Under the pieces are notes generated by a model. The model worked only from the letters and a program-made list of their open reading frames with translations. It was not told where the DNA came from and did no database searches. Below are positions 53,004 through 61,011 of a stretch of 64,000 nt of DNA, piece by piece. Both the position numbers and the translations under genes were made by a program. How positions within the stretch are numbered: position 1 is the stretch's first letter; every line of letters begins with the position of its first letter. Source of the stretch: AP-15 sp036500965 (GTDB taxonomy: Bacteria; Pseudomonadota; Alphaproteobacteria; ATCC43930; CGMCC-115725); assembly GCA_036500965.1 (NCBI GenBank), contig DASYBC010000074.1:1-64000 (forward strand). The letters are read 5' to 3'.

Positions 53004-53620
53004 GGCCTCACCGAAATGAATGTCAGCTTTTTCAGCTGCCACAGCCGATACATGAAGTTCTCGAAGTCGTAGCTGTCATCGACAAAGCGGCAGCGGAACC
53101 AATAGGAGAAGTCAGCCGTGATGACGAGACCGGTGGCCGGCGGTGCCGCAAAGGTCAGCAGCCCGGTATTCGGGTCGGCGCTGTAGCTCGACGGGCTCTG
53201 AGTGATCCCGTTAAAACAGACTGCGGCGACGAGGTCTGGCGCCAGGATCGGCTCGGCAAAGCCGCCGCTGGGCAATCCAGCGCCCATCGTGCGCCGCAGC
53301 TGGAAGACGGAGGCGCTTGAGTCGCCGGCGCCGAGATATTGGCCGGTGACCTGGTAATCGCTCGGGTCCTGGAACAGAAAGGTGCCGTAAGCCCCCTGGC
53401 ACGACAGGAAGAACCCGAGCAGCGTGCGCAATTCATCGTAGCCCGCAGCCGGGTTGTCGCGCAGAAATGCGAAGACGAGGGTGAACTGCCACAGCGGATA
53501 AGGGTAGTCGAGCGCCCGCAGCTCGCGGCCCGACACCGCGCGCTGGATGCGGGTCTGGAAGGTTGGCGCCTTGGTAACGCTCCAGGCAAGCCCCGGCAAC
53601 GTCGGGAAAACCAGTGCCAT
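53000..53620 (-). CDS. DUF2460 phage/GTA tail protein
   Basis: 206 residues: VFPTLPGLAWSVTKAPTFQTRIQRAVSGRELRALDYPYPLWQFTLVFAFLRD, then GFFLSCQGAYGTFLFQDPSDYQVTGQ, then a C-terminal FSYWFRCRFVDDSYDFENFMYRLWQLKKLTF. This is the TIGR02217/DUF2460 family (GTA gp12-like distal tail protein). The start overlaps the tape-measure stop as TGATG. Confidence 0.92.
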   Translation of the reverse strand: MALVFPTLPGLAWSVTKAPTFQTRIQRAVSGRELRALDYPYPLWQFTLVFAFLRDNPAAGYDELRTLLGFFLSCQGAYGTFLFQDPSDYQVTGQYLGAGDSSASVFQLRRTMGAGLPSGGFAEPILAPDLVAAVCFNGITQSPSSYSADPNTGLLTFAAPPATGLVITADFSYWFRCRFVDDSYDFENFMYRLWQLKKLTFISVRP

Positions 53621-55155
53621 CAGGCGCTCCGCAGAGTGGACCCGTTGCGCATCGCGCGGTTGATCGCGGCGACCAGAACACTGCCGTTGGATTGGAAGAA
53701 TTTTGCGACGGACTGGCTGTCCATCGCCGAAACATTGAACATGACATTGGCCCCGGCCGAGGCGCCGCCGCCTCCCCCGCCGCCGGCGATCATCGACTGG
53801 AGCCCTTGGCTGATATTGGCCGGCAATACCATTTCATTGGCGTGCAGCATCGCCAGCGAGGCCGATGGGACCATCCAGCCGCCCGCCGCCGACGGCACGA
53901 TGCCGCCATGCTCAAAACCGAACAGCGAGCCGATGCCCTTGAACAGGCCGCCAAAGAGCCCGCCGCCCGAAACTAGGCTGCCGAGCCCGAGCGCACCGAG
54001 AATCCCGCCGGAGCCGAACAACCCCTGGGAAATCCCGCCGCCCGCGACGCTCTCGCCAGCGCCGGTGATGCCACCCCAGAAATCCTGATTGCCGCTGCCG
54101 CCGCTGCCGCCTCTATCCCCTCCCGCCAGGCTCGCGCCGAGCAGTTTGCCGATCTCGCCGAACACGCTTTTGACAGCGGAGTTGACAAATTCGGCGATAA
54201 TCGATTGCGCGAGGTTCGACAGCGCCTTTTGCACCGTCGTCGTGCCCAGGACGATCCCGGTGATCGAGGTGTCGAGCGCGCGCTGGATCGGCTCGAGCAA
54301 GCTCGCCCATTGCTTTTGGCTGTCGCGCACCGCCTGCGCGTCGAGCTTGTCCTTGTCAGTCAGGTATTTCTGATAGGCGAGGCCTTCCTGCTCGGTCAAC
54401 TTCTCCTGGGTGCGCGCGTCGTCTGTCGCAGCTGCCAGCTTTTTCTCGTAGTAATCCTGCTCAAGCGCCCATTCGCTATCGAGCAGGTCTTTAAGCTGCG
54501 CGACCTCCTCTCCGGCTGAGGTCTTGCCGAGCTCGGTCTGCTCTTGAATTGCCGCCTTCTTGCGCGCATAGGCAGCGGTGGTGACCTTTTCATCGGCGTC
54601 GAGCGAGGCCAGGGTGTCGCGCTCGTTTTGCACCGCCAGCTGCTTTTGCAGCTGATAGATGTCGTTCTGGACCGCTAGCTGCTCCTTCGAGCCGGCCTCG
54701 GTCAGCGCCAGCTTGTCCTGCCAGAACGCCAGCTCTTCGGCCTTCGAATCGGCAAAATACGATTGCTCGTCGCTGAGCTGGGTTTGCAAATCGGCCCGCC
54801 ACTGCTGCAGGCGGTTCTGCCCGCCGGCAGATTGGCCCCGCCCGCCGGCCTCGCTGACGGAAATTCCGGCGCCCTGGCCGCGGTCGGCCCCGGCGCCAGC
54901 CTTCTGGCCGATGCCTCCGGCCGCCGCGCCGGCAAGGTTCGCTGCTTTGGCCTGCAGCGCGCCGACCGCCGACCCGATCTGCGCCGCCGCGGCGGTGACG
55001 CGCGACTGCGCCTGCTGGGCAGTGGCGCCAAGGCCGGAGAACTGGGCCTTCATTGCCTCGGTCGCGGTTTCCACCGAATTCGCGGCACTCTGCATGCCCG
55101 ATTGCAGATCGTCGGTGTTGGCGGAAATGGCGACGCTGGTTTCAATATCAGCCAA
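53620..55155 (-). CDS. Phage tail tape measure protein (short)
   Basis: 511 residues. An N-terminal helix (MADIETSVAISANTDDL, SAANSVETATEAMKAQF), a long charged coiled coil (about 115-285), then a TMP C-terminal domain (SLLEPIQRALDTSITGIVLGTTTVQKAL, EFVNSAVKSVFGEIGKLLG), hydrophobic Gly-rich segments and FEHGGIVPSAAGGWMVPSASLAMLHANEMVLPANIS, a motif common at TMP ends. TTG start at 55155 with GAGAGG 6 bases upstream. It sets tail length and implies a rather short tail. Confidence 0.85.
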   Translation of the reverse strand: MADIETSVAISANTDDLQSGMQSAANSVETATEAMKAQFSGLGATAQQAQSRVTAAAAQIGSAVGALQAKAANLAGAAAGGIGQKAGAGADRGQGAGISVSEAGGRGQSAGGQNRLQQWRADLQTQLSDEQSYFADSKAEELAFWQDKLALTEAGSKEQLAVQNDIYQLQKQLAVQNERDTLASLDADEKVTTAAYARKKAAIQEQTELGKTSAGEEVAQLKDLLDSEWALEQDYYEKKLAAATDDARTQEKLTEQEGLAYQKYLTDKDKLDAQAVRDSQKQWASLLEPIQRALDTSITGIVLGTTTVQKALSNLAQSIIAEFVNSAVKSVFGEIGKLLGASLAGGDRGGSGGSGNQDFWGGITGAGESVAGGGISQGLFGSGGILGALGLGSLVSGGGLFGGLFKGIGSLFGFEHGGIVPSAAGGWMVPSASLAMLHANEMVLPANISQGLQSMIAGGGGGGGASAGANVMFNVSAMDSQSVAKFFQSNGSVLVAAINRAMRNGSTLRSA

Positions 55156-55234
55156 AGTCGGCCTCTCAGATTAAAAAGGCGCGTTAAGGGCGCTCATCCG
55201 GCGCCAACGCCGTGGCGCACAGCTCGCTGCGCTC

Positions 55235-55516
55235 TCAGCCGGCCGGCTTGGCCCCGCGCCTCAGCTCGGCAAAATCGAGCACCACCGGGGCGAGGCCGGC
55301 ATGCACGTCGGCCCCCGCGAAGCTCGGCCCGAGTTCGGCGAGCAGCGCGCCGACATCCCTGTTCGCACCATGCGCTGCGGCCGCTGCGGCAACGGACCCG
55401 GATCGAGTCCGCTTGCCATTTCCCTTGCCGACGCCGAGATAGGCCGCCACCATCAGGTGCAGCGGCGGATGATCGACCCAATACCGGGTCAGCTCCTCGA
55501 CATCGATCAATGTCAT
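55235..55516 (-). CDS. Tail assembly chaperone frameshift part (gpGT-like)
   Basis: The frame carries DDWRHIYGLLATACGYSYPV before the first ATG (55516) and then MTLIDVEELTRYWVDHPPLH, LMVAAYLGV, an Ala-rich middle and FAGADVHAGLAPVVLDFAEL. The W.HIY..L...G....I..MTL..V..L..YW..HPP..L..AYLG pattern is seen from about 55580 onward, upstream of any start, so this part is probably made as a -1 frameshift extension of the upstream gene, as in lambda G/GT. ATG 55516 without an RBS is the conventional alternative. Confidence 0.6.
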   Translation of the reverse strand: MTLIDVEELTRYWVDHPPLHLMVAAYLGVGKGNGKRTRSGSVAAAAAAHGANRDVGALLAELGPSFAGADVHAGLAPVVLDFAELRRGAKPAG

Positions 55517-55524
55517 CGCGTCGA

Positions 55525-55929
55525 TTACTGGATAGGAATAGCCGCAGGCGGTGGCGAGGAGACCGTAGATGTGTCTCCAATCGTCCCCGGAGCGCGCACC
55601 GCCCCCGAGCCTGGCCCGGGGGCTGGGGCTTCCCCCGGCGGTCGTTCCTGCGTTTGCAGACCCGAGCCGGTCAGCACGGCGCTCAGTACGGTCCCGGCAT
55701 TGCCGAGATCGAGTAGGGTCTCGACCGCATCTGCTGTCATCTCGGGGTAGTTGCGCTGCAACGCGGCCGTGACGATCTCGACCAGGACGCCGATCTGGGC
55801 CTCGCCCATCTGCGCGCCGATCTCGGTCAGCTGATGGATCTTGGGCATCAGCCGGCGAAGCTGGCCCAAGGTCAATGGCGGGATCGTCCACTGTTGACCG
55901 CCCATAGCGATCATCATGCCCGGAATCAT
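55525..55929 (-). CDS. Tail assembly chaperone (gpG-like)
   Basis: 134 residues: MIAMGGQQWTIPPLTLGQLRRLMPKIHQL, VLVEIVTAALQRNYPEMTADAVETLLDLGNAGTVLSAVL, then a Pro/Gly-rich tail. It lies between the tail tube and tape measure, the fixed place of G-type chaperones. A strong GGAGGAG precedes the ATG. The low-complexity tail after about residue 90 has G4-G5 runs (minus strand at 55636-55632, 55606-55602 and 55588-55585) where a -1 slip into the next frame could occur. Confidence 0.75.
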   Translation of the reverse strand: MIPGMMIAMGGQQWTIPPLTLGQLRRLMPKIHQLTEIGAQMGEAQIGVLVEIVTAALQRNYPEMTADAVETLLDLGNAGTVLSAVLTGSGLQTQERPPGEAPAPGPGSGAVRAPGTIGDTSTVSSPPPAAIPIQ

Positions 55930-56039
55930 CTTGACTCCTCCTCACGCCATCGTCGTTGCAAGCACCGCGAGCAATCGCCCGGTGGAGATCGCCGTGGCGG
56001 CTGCCGGGCCTCGCAGCGATGCCCCAGTCAACGTCGGGT

Positions 56040-56786
56040 CTATTCCACGGTCGAGAGATAGCCGATCGTGCCGGAGGCGTCGGCAAACGCCATAAAGTCG
56101 AGCTCGCTGATCGACCAATCATCGATCTTGGTCGGCATCGACAGCTTATTCGCGGTGCACGCATTGAGTCGCAGCGCCAAGCCCTCGCCGCTGTACGTCG
56201 TGTAGAACGTCGCCTTGAAGGTCGGCGTCGTTCCCATCAGCTGGTTGGTCAAGGTCAGCTTGCTGCCGCTGGTCGTGACGTTGTAGGTATATGAGATCAG
56301 CACCGCCGCGTTGGCATCGGCAGCCGAGAAGGTATAGACACCAGTGGCGAAATTGATCGAGTATTGACCGGCGACAGAGGGTGTTGTCACCCGGTTGAAC
56401 CGCAGGCCGGAGCCGGTATAGATGACGCCGAGGTCGTCGTTGTAATGCGCCGCATTGGCGACGGTGACCGTATAGGGCGTGGTTGCTGGCACGCTCCCGG
56501 CTTCGAGTTGCGACACCGCGAACTGGCCGGTAGCGGCAGTCGTGCCAAAGAAGATGTCGGAGTAAAGGAGCCCAAGGATCTGGGCGAACTTGGCCTTGCC
56601 GCTGATCTTGCCCTGGCCGCGGGCGATCGCCACCGGGAACTGGAGCTGGCCGTAGAGCTCCTTGTCGGTCCAGTCGAAATCGATCTGGATGTCCTGGAGC
56701 ACGCCGAACTGGCGCGGACCGATACCGGAGCCGGTTACATCGGTGCGTTCGCCCCAGACAGCGCCAGAGCCGAAGCTGAGCTGCAT
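56040..56786 (-). CDS. Major tail tube protein
   Basis: 248 residues: MQLSFGSGAVWGERTDVTGSGI, FGVLQDIQIDFDWTDKELYGQLQFPVAIARGQGKISGKAKFA, LYSDIFFGTTAATGQ, an inserted beta domain with VTVANAAHYNDDLGVIYTGSGLRFNRV (Ig-like), then KLTLTNQLMGTTPTFKATFYT and a C-terminal DFMAFADASGTIGYLSTVE. Size, beta content and place before the chaperone pair support the tail-tube call. AGGGAG precedes the ATG. Confidence 0.8.
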   Translation of the reverse strand: MQLSFGSGAVWGERTDVTGSGIGPRQFGVLQDIQIDFDWTDKELYGQLQFPVAIARGQGKISGKAKFAQILGLLYSDIFFGTTAATGQFAVSQLEAGSVPATTPYTVTVANAAHYNDDLGVIYTGSGLRFNRVTTPSVAGQYSINFATGVYTFSAADANAAVLISYTYNVTTSGSKLTLTNQLMGTTPTFKATFYTTYSGEGLALRLNACTANKLSMPTKIDDWSISELDFMAFADASGTIGYLSTVE

Positions 56787-56787
56787 T

Positions 56788-57033
56788 TCAGTTACTCCCT
56801 TGAAAATCTTCGCCGCCTCGCCCTGACCCGGCATCCGCAGCAGGCGGGTTTTGGCCTGGGCGCGGCTCCTGTCCCAGCAGCCGCTTCAGCGTTTCCTTGG
56901 CGGCATGCGCAATATTCCACGCCGCAGTGTCGCGGGCGATCGCCGAGCCTGGGAAGTGATCTTCCCACCAGCGCTCGATCAGCTGGTGGACCGGATTGGC
57001 TGGCGTCTCAATCGTCCCGTCTTTGTCAGTTAT
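56788..57033 (-). CDS. Small phage protein with an ATA in the start position
   Basis: About 81 residues: ITDKDGTIETPANPVHQLIERWWEDHF, PGSAIARDTAAWNIAHAAKETLKRLLG, Pro/Gly-rich end DAGSGRGGEDFQGSN. GGAG followed by six bases precedes ATA ACT GAC AAA, exactly where an ATG would be expected; no other ATG, GTG or TTG starts this frame within about 100 bases. Its stop is one base from the tail-tube ATG. Either a rare AUA start, a start lost by mutation, or an upstream in-frame extension. Confidence 0.55.
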   Translation of the reverse strand: MTDKDGTIETPANPVHQLIERWWEDHFPGSAIARDTAAWNIAHAAKETLKRLLGQEPRPGQNPPAADAGSGRGGEDFQGSN

Positions 57034-57136
57034 GCTTTGCTCCGGTAATGTGAGGCCGTTGGTCTGCGCTGGTCGAGCAGGCCTGCGCGACAGACCGGCA
57101 GGCCCGCAGCTCCGGCAGGCCCGCAGCTTGGGACCC

Positions 57137-57571
57137 TCAGACGCATAAAATCTCGACCGGAACGATGCCGATCGCCTGGTCGCCGAGGATGCCCTCGTCG
57201 GTGTCGATCTTGCCGGCGATGTAGGCGTGCTGCACCATCAGCGGCAGTCCGAGATTCTGGATCCCGGTCGCCGGCGATGGCGCCAATGCGCGTTCGAGGG
57301 CATCGAGCAGCGGGTTCAGAATGGTCGCCGGCGCCGCATACGGGTCGCTCGAATGGACGTAGATGTAGAAATCGGCGTAAAGCGTCCACACGATCGGCGC
57401 GCCCAATACCTTGATCGCGGCGTGGCCGCCCTTTTCGCTCATGAACAATGCCGGCTGCTCGGCCGGCGCCACATCGGCCCAATGCCGCAGCCTGCGATTG
57501 ACGCTGGCAAAGCGCCCCGCCTGCGAGCCAAGCGTCCACAGCGCGGCGTAAATAGCTTCGCGAATGATCAT
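57137..57571 (-). CDS. DUF3168 tail terminator/completion protein
   Basis: 144 residues: REAIYAALWTLGSQAGRFASVNRRLRHWADVAPAEQPALFM, IVWTLYADFYIYVHSSDPYAAPATILNPLLDALERAL, then VQHAYIAGKIDTDEGILGDQAIGIVPVEILCV. This is the DUF3168 (GTA gp8-like) fold that closes the tail at the neck. The start overlaps the gp10-like stop as TGATG. Confidence 0.82.
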   Translation of the reverse strand: MIIREAIYAALWTLGSQAGRFASVNRRLRHWADVAPAEQPALFMSEKGGHAAIKVLGAPIVWTLYADFYIYVHSSDPYAAPATILNPLLDALERALAPSPATGIQNLGLPLMVQHAYIAGKIDTDEGILGDQAIGIVPVEILCV

Positions 57572-58050
57572 CAGGTTATCGCCTCGCACAAAGCGTCTTC
57601 AACACCAGCGCTGATGTCCGGCGCCATGTCGGCGAGCGCCGAGCGCAGAAACGAACGTTCGGGCAAATCCATACGGCGGCTGTGCGCGCCGATGCTGATG
57701 GCCCTGCCGGCAATTGGGCGACCGAACGCCTCTTTGATCAGCCGCAGGCTCGATCGGACATTGACCGTCCCGGAAAATCCGTATTCCTGGGCTGCGGCGT
57801 AATCGAGATCGGTGAACACCGTCGCGGTGACCCCGGCGCCGCTCTGCTCGAACGCAACATCAATGCTTGATCTCAAGGCTCCGCTCCGGACGTTGAGCAC
57901 TTGGCCGCTTAGCTTGTTCTGCTGCACATTGCTCTGCAGAGCGATGCCGAGCTTGGCGACCGCGCGCGCGAGCCCCGCATTAGCTGCATCCGGCAGACCT
58001 CTTAGCTGATCGAGCGCCGCCCTGTCGCCAACGAGACCGGCCAAAATCAT
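57571..58050 (-). CDS. HK97 gp10-like head-tail completion protein
   Basis: 159 residues: VGDRAALDQLRGLPDAANAGLARAVAKLGIALQSNVQQNKLSGQVLNVRSGALRSSI (the L..GxLR.S pattern of gp10), YAAAQEYGFSGTVNV, and FLRSALADMAPDISAGVEDAL. The ATG at 58050 overlaps the connector stop as ATGA. Confidence 0.82.
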   Translation of the reverse strand: MILAGLVGDRAALDQLRGLPDAANAGLARAVAKLGIALQSNVQQNKLSGQVLNVRSGALRSSIDVAFEQSGAGVTATVFTDLDYAAAQEYGFSGTVNVRSSLRLIKEAFGRPIAGRAISIGAHSRRMDLPERSFLRSALADMAPDISAGVEDALCEAIT

Positions 58051-58695
58051 AGCGCCGCCACGAGTGTCGCCGGGTCGGTGCCGGTCGGCGCCATCGCCAG
58101 CGAATAGCCGGCAATCGGCGCCACTACACGGTATTGCTGCAGCAATGTCGCGATAGATGGGCTCATATCCCTTTGCGCATAACTGACGGTCTCGCCGCCG
58201 CCGACCGATCGCGAGACCTCGCCGATCCGCGTGCGCTCGCGGTAGCGCAGCGCCACCAGCTCGATGCACGCCTGGGCGATTTCGGGAGGGGTCGCCGGGT
58301 ACCCTGCCGTGTAGGTCACAATCACATTCTGGGCTCGGCGCGTGAAACAATAGCCGCGGACGGGCCAATTGCGTCGGCGAGAACACATATCCCGCGGCCA
58401 ACCCGGTGCTCGGCAATGGCGGCGGGGCCGGGGGAATGGCGATGCCGTCGATCGTCAGCGACAGCACGGCGGAAACCGGAAAGCAGGCGAATTGCAAGCG
58501 CTGGCCGCCGGTTCCGTCACGCACGTCCACATAATCGGATTGGACGACCCGACGGTTGAGCCAAGTCTGGATGTACTGGCTTGCCGCCGTGATCAGCCGG
58601 GTCAGCAATGCGTCGTCGGTCGGCGGAAAGGCACTCTGGCCGGTCTGCAGCCACGCCTTGACATCGGCGAGGTTCGTCAAATCGCCGTAGGCCAT
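58047..58695 (-). pseudogene. Head-tail connector protein, split by a one-base frameshift
   Basis: The first frame gives MAYGDLTNLADVKAWLQTGQ ... ASQYIQTWLNRRVVQSDYVDVRDG ... GYVFSPTQLA; a second frame gives VRGYCFTRRAQNVIVTYTAGYPATPPEIAQACIELVALRYRERTRIG ... ATLVAAL. Joined at about 58362-58364 (a CCC on the minus strand with one C too many) they make one gp6-like connector of about 215 residues whose stop overlaps the next start as ATGA. So the break is a recent +1 lesion, a programmed shift, or a sequencing error. Confidence 0.75.
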
Positions 58696-58982
58696 CAGGC
58701 GCGTCCCTGCGGCTCTACGCCCGAATCCGCAGCCAATTCCAGCAGCGGCACCAAGGCGTCCTCAAGCCTCGCCACTTCCTCGTACATCCGCCCGCAGGCG
58801 GCGCGCGCCTCTTCCCCGCCGACCGCGGCGATCAGCAGCGATATCAACAAAGTGCTGACCGCGTCGAAGGCGGCCGGCCAGCCGCAGGCTTGTGCGGCGC
58901 TGGTCACCGCCGGATTGATGACCTTGATCGCCTGCCTTACGGTCGCGGCGTAGACCGGCTTGCTGGTCTCGGACACGCTCAC
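58695..58982 (-). CDS. Small helical phage protein
   Basis: 95 residues, GTG start: VYAATVRQAIKVINPAVTSAAQACGWPAAFDAVSTLLISLLIAAVGGEEARAACGRMYEEVARL. Helical and Ala-rich, no known domain. GTGA and TGATG overlaps tie it to both neighbours. Confidence 0.6.
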   Translation of the reverse strand: MSVSETSKPVYAATVRQAIKVINPAVTSAAQACGWPAAFDAVSTLLISLLIAAVGGEEARAACGRMYEEVARLEDALVPLLELAADSGVEPQGRA

Positions 58983-59431
58983 CCCCTCGCCTCACGTAAA
59001 GCCGGCTTCGGCATGGCTCCAGGCGCCGGCTTACCTACAGCGGCCGGCTTTGCCGCCGGTCCAGGGCGATAGGGCAAACCATCCTCCGGCGCCGGCACGA
59101 AGCCGTGCGCCATCAGATCGGCCGCAGCCGGCGCCGGAACCAGCACGTCGCCGTTCTCGTCGCTTGGATATTGGCGCCCGGCATAGCTGCACCCGGCAGC
59201 GTCGCCGTGATGCAGCCGCACCAGACCGTCCGGCTTGGCGTCGATGGGCTCGGGCTGCGCGGTTGCAGCGCCGCTCGTTTTTGGCAAAACAAACCCTCCC
59301 TTGCTGATCAGAAAATCGACAGCTTCGGGCGGCACATGCACCAGCCCCTCGGCATCGACGCGATAGCGCGCCGTGCCGTGATTGGCCTCGTCCTGGCCGA
59401 ACACGGCACGCAGCGCTATCAGCTCGATCAT
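58979..59431 (-). CDS. Phage protein between capsid and connector
   Basis: 150 residues: MIELIALRAVFGQDEANHGT, RYRVDAEGLVHVPPEAVDFLISKGGFVL, HHGDAAGCSYAGRQYPSDENGDVLVPAPAAADLMAHGFVPAP, and a Pro/Lys/Ala tail. Two similar beta units ending in ...V.VP..A...L...GF look like an internal duplication. Position suggests a head accessory protein. Confidence 0.6.
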   Translation of the reverse strand: MIELIALRAVFGQDEANHGTARYRVDAEGLVHVPPEAVDFLISKGGFVLPKTSGAATAQPEPIDAKPDGLVRLHHGDAAGCSYAGRQYPSDENGDVLVPAPAAADLMAHGFVPAPEDGLPYRPGPAAKPAAVGKPAPGAMPKPALREARG

Positions 59432-59436
59432 CGGGA

Positions 59437-60936
59437 TCAGCCGTTGGCGATGTTGGTGATCACACCCATCGCAAACGGCGCGTAAACCGCCAGCACCTCT
59501 TCGGCATAGACTCCGACCTGGCGCTGTCTTGTGACGATCGGCCAGTCGATTTGGTAGTAGTCTTGCCGGGTCTTGACCTCAGCGACGTTTGGCACTTCGT
59601 TCGACTGGTACTGGATCGGCAGGTTCTCGGCCCAGCCGATGATCGTGCCGGGCGGGACGCGCGGGTGGATCTTGATCGAGATGCGCAGCCCGCCATAGAT
59701 CGCGAACGGGTTGTAATAGAATTGCACCACCCCGGATGCGGTCAGCTGGTACTCGCCCTCGCTGCCATCGGCCGGCGTGTCGTAGCGCAGCAGCGGCCCC
59801 GAGCTGTTCGACAATACCTTCGTGGTAATGTTCTTGAGCTCCTGCGCATTGACGTAAAGAACCGTCGGAGACAATTCGAAATTGTTCCACATGGTCTGGA
59901 ACATCGTGTCGATCTCGACGACCGACCCGCGGCCCGAGGCGGTCAGGGTCGTGCCGGTGCCGGCGGTGCCGGTGGCCATGATGTTGACATAGGCGTTCGA
60001 CCCGTTTTTCAGGGCTGTCGTCAACAGGCCGTCATAGGCATAGCTCGGATTGGCCGAATTGTCGGCCGTGACCACGCTCTGCGACTGGTTCCCGGTGCTG
60101 AGGGGCGCCGAAACCGCGAGGCTGTTGAGCGTGGTGATCGCCTGCAACGTCTCTGTCCCGGTCGCCGCCGAGATGTACCAGGCATAACCAACCGCCCCCT
60201 GGATCGGGGTGACGCTGCAGAACAGGCTCTGGCCGAGCGTCACCGCCTGATTTGCCTCGGCGCTGATGTTGGACGAGCCGCCCGACAGCGTGAAGGTCTT
60301 GTTGTCGACGCCGGTGACCAACTTGGTCGTGGCCACCCCATTCGCCACGCTCGAATTCTGGTAGCCCTCAAGGGTCAGCGCCACGACCTTGACGTAATAG
60401 GTGCCGGCCGGCAGCGTCGCCGCGGCGCCGGATGCCGACAAGGTCGGAGTGGCGGGCGTGCCAAGCTGCAGCGAGGCGTTGCCGGCGAGGATCGCCATCT
60501 CCTCCTTCAGCATCATCTTTTGTAAGAGGCGAAAGGTCATCCGCGACTGGATGTCCTCGAACTCGCGGCCGGCGGAGATCGCTTCGAAAGTCGCGGCATC
60601 CTCCTCGCCGATGGTGACGAACGTCGCTGATTTGCTTGAGGTCGAATACGACATCTGCCCCGAGCGCTGGCCTTCCGGGACCCAGCCCATCGCATCAAAG
60701 CCGGAGCCGATGATTGCGTTGACCTGGCGCCAGTTGGTCGCCGTGCCGGTGCCGCCGCCGACCCGCGGCATGACGTTCCTGATCGGGGTGACGAAGGGAT
60801 AAAGGTTTTTCGCCGGCGCCTGCAAATCGTAAGCGACGAGGCCGGTCGCGGTCGAAATCGACTTGGCCAGCACGTCGTTGGGATGCCGGAGCGCACTCTT
60901 GCAAAGCTCCAGCGTGTCCTGGGTGACTGAGCTCAT
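59437..60936 (-). CDS. Phage major capsid protein with an inserted Ig/Fn3-like domain
   Basis: 499 residues. N-terminal part: MSSVTQDTLELCKSALRHPNDVLAKSIST, NLYPFVTPIRNVMPRVGGG, FDAMGWVPEGQRSGQMSYSTSSKSATFVTIGEEDAATFEAISAGREFEDI. At about 168-310 a beta-sandwich insertion (TPATPTLSASGAAATLPAGTYYVKVVALTLEGYQNSSVA ...) interrupts the HK97-type body, which resumes with VEIDTMFQTMWNNFELSPTVLYVNAQELKNI and IGWAENLPIQYQSNEVPNVAEVKTRQDYYQIDWPI. GGGAGG precedes the ATG. Confidence 0.82.
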   Translation of the reverse strand: MSSVTQDTLELCKSALRHPNDVLAKSISTATGLVAYDLQAPAKNLYPFVTPIRNVMPRVGGGTGTATNWRQVNAIIGSGFDAMGWVPEGQRSGQMSYSTSSKSATFVTIGEEDAATFEAISAGREFEDIQSRMTFRLLQKMMLKEEMAILAGNASLQLGTPATPTLSASGAAATLPAGTYYVKVVALTLEGYQNSSVANGVATTKLVTGVDNKTFTLSGGSSNISAEANQAVTLGQSLFCSVTPIQGAVGYAWYISAATGTETLQAITTLNSLAVSAPLSTGNQSQSVVTADNSANPSYAYDGLLTTALKNGSNAYVNIMATGTAGTGTTLTASGRGSVVEIDTMFQTMWNNFELSPTVLYVNAQELKNITTKVLSNSSGPLLRYDTPADGSEGEYQLTASGVVQFYYNPFAIYGGLRISIKIHPRVPPGTIIGWAENLPIQYQSNEVPNVAEVKTRQDYYQIDWPIVTRQRQVGVYAEEVLAVYAPFAMGVITNIANG

Positions 60937-60961
60937 CAACAGTTCCTCCCAAAAGGGGGGC

Positions 60962-60988
60962 AAAGAAAAACCCGCCACAGGGCGGGTT
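60962..60988 (-). terminator. Terminator-like hairpin between scaffold and capsid genes
   Basis: On the minus strand AACCCGCC-CTGT-GGCGGGTT makes an 8-bp stem followed by TTTCTTT. It lies 24 bases after the protease-scaffold stop and 26 bases before the capsid ATG. Inside a cluster of tightly coupled genes it would lower or uncouple capsid transcription unless read through, or mark an RNA processing site. Confidence 0.7.
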
Positions 60989-61011
60989 CGGTGACGGCCG
61001 ATGGGCCGGAG

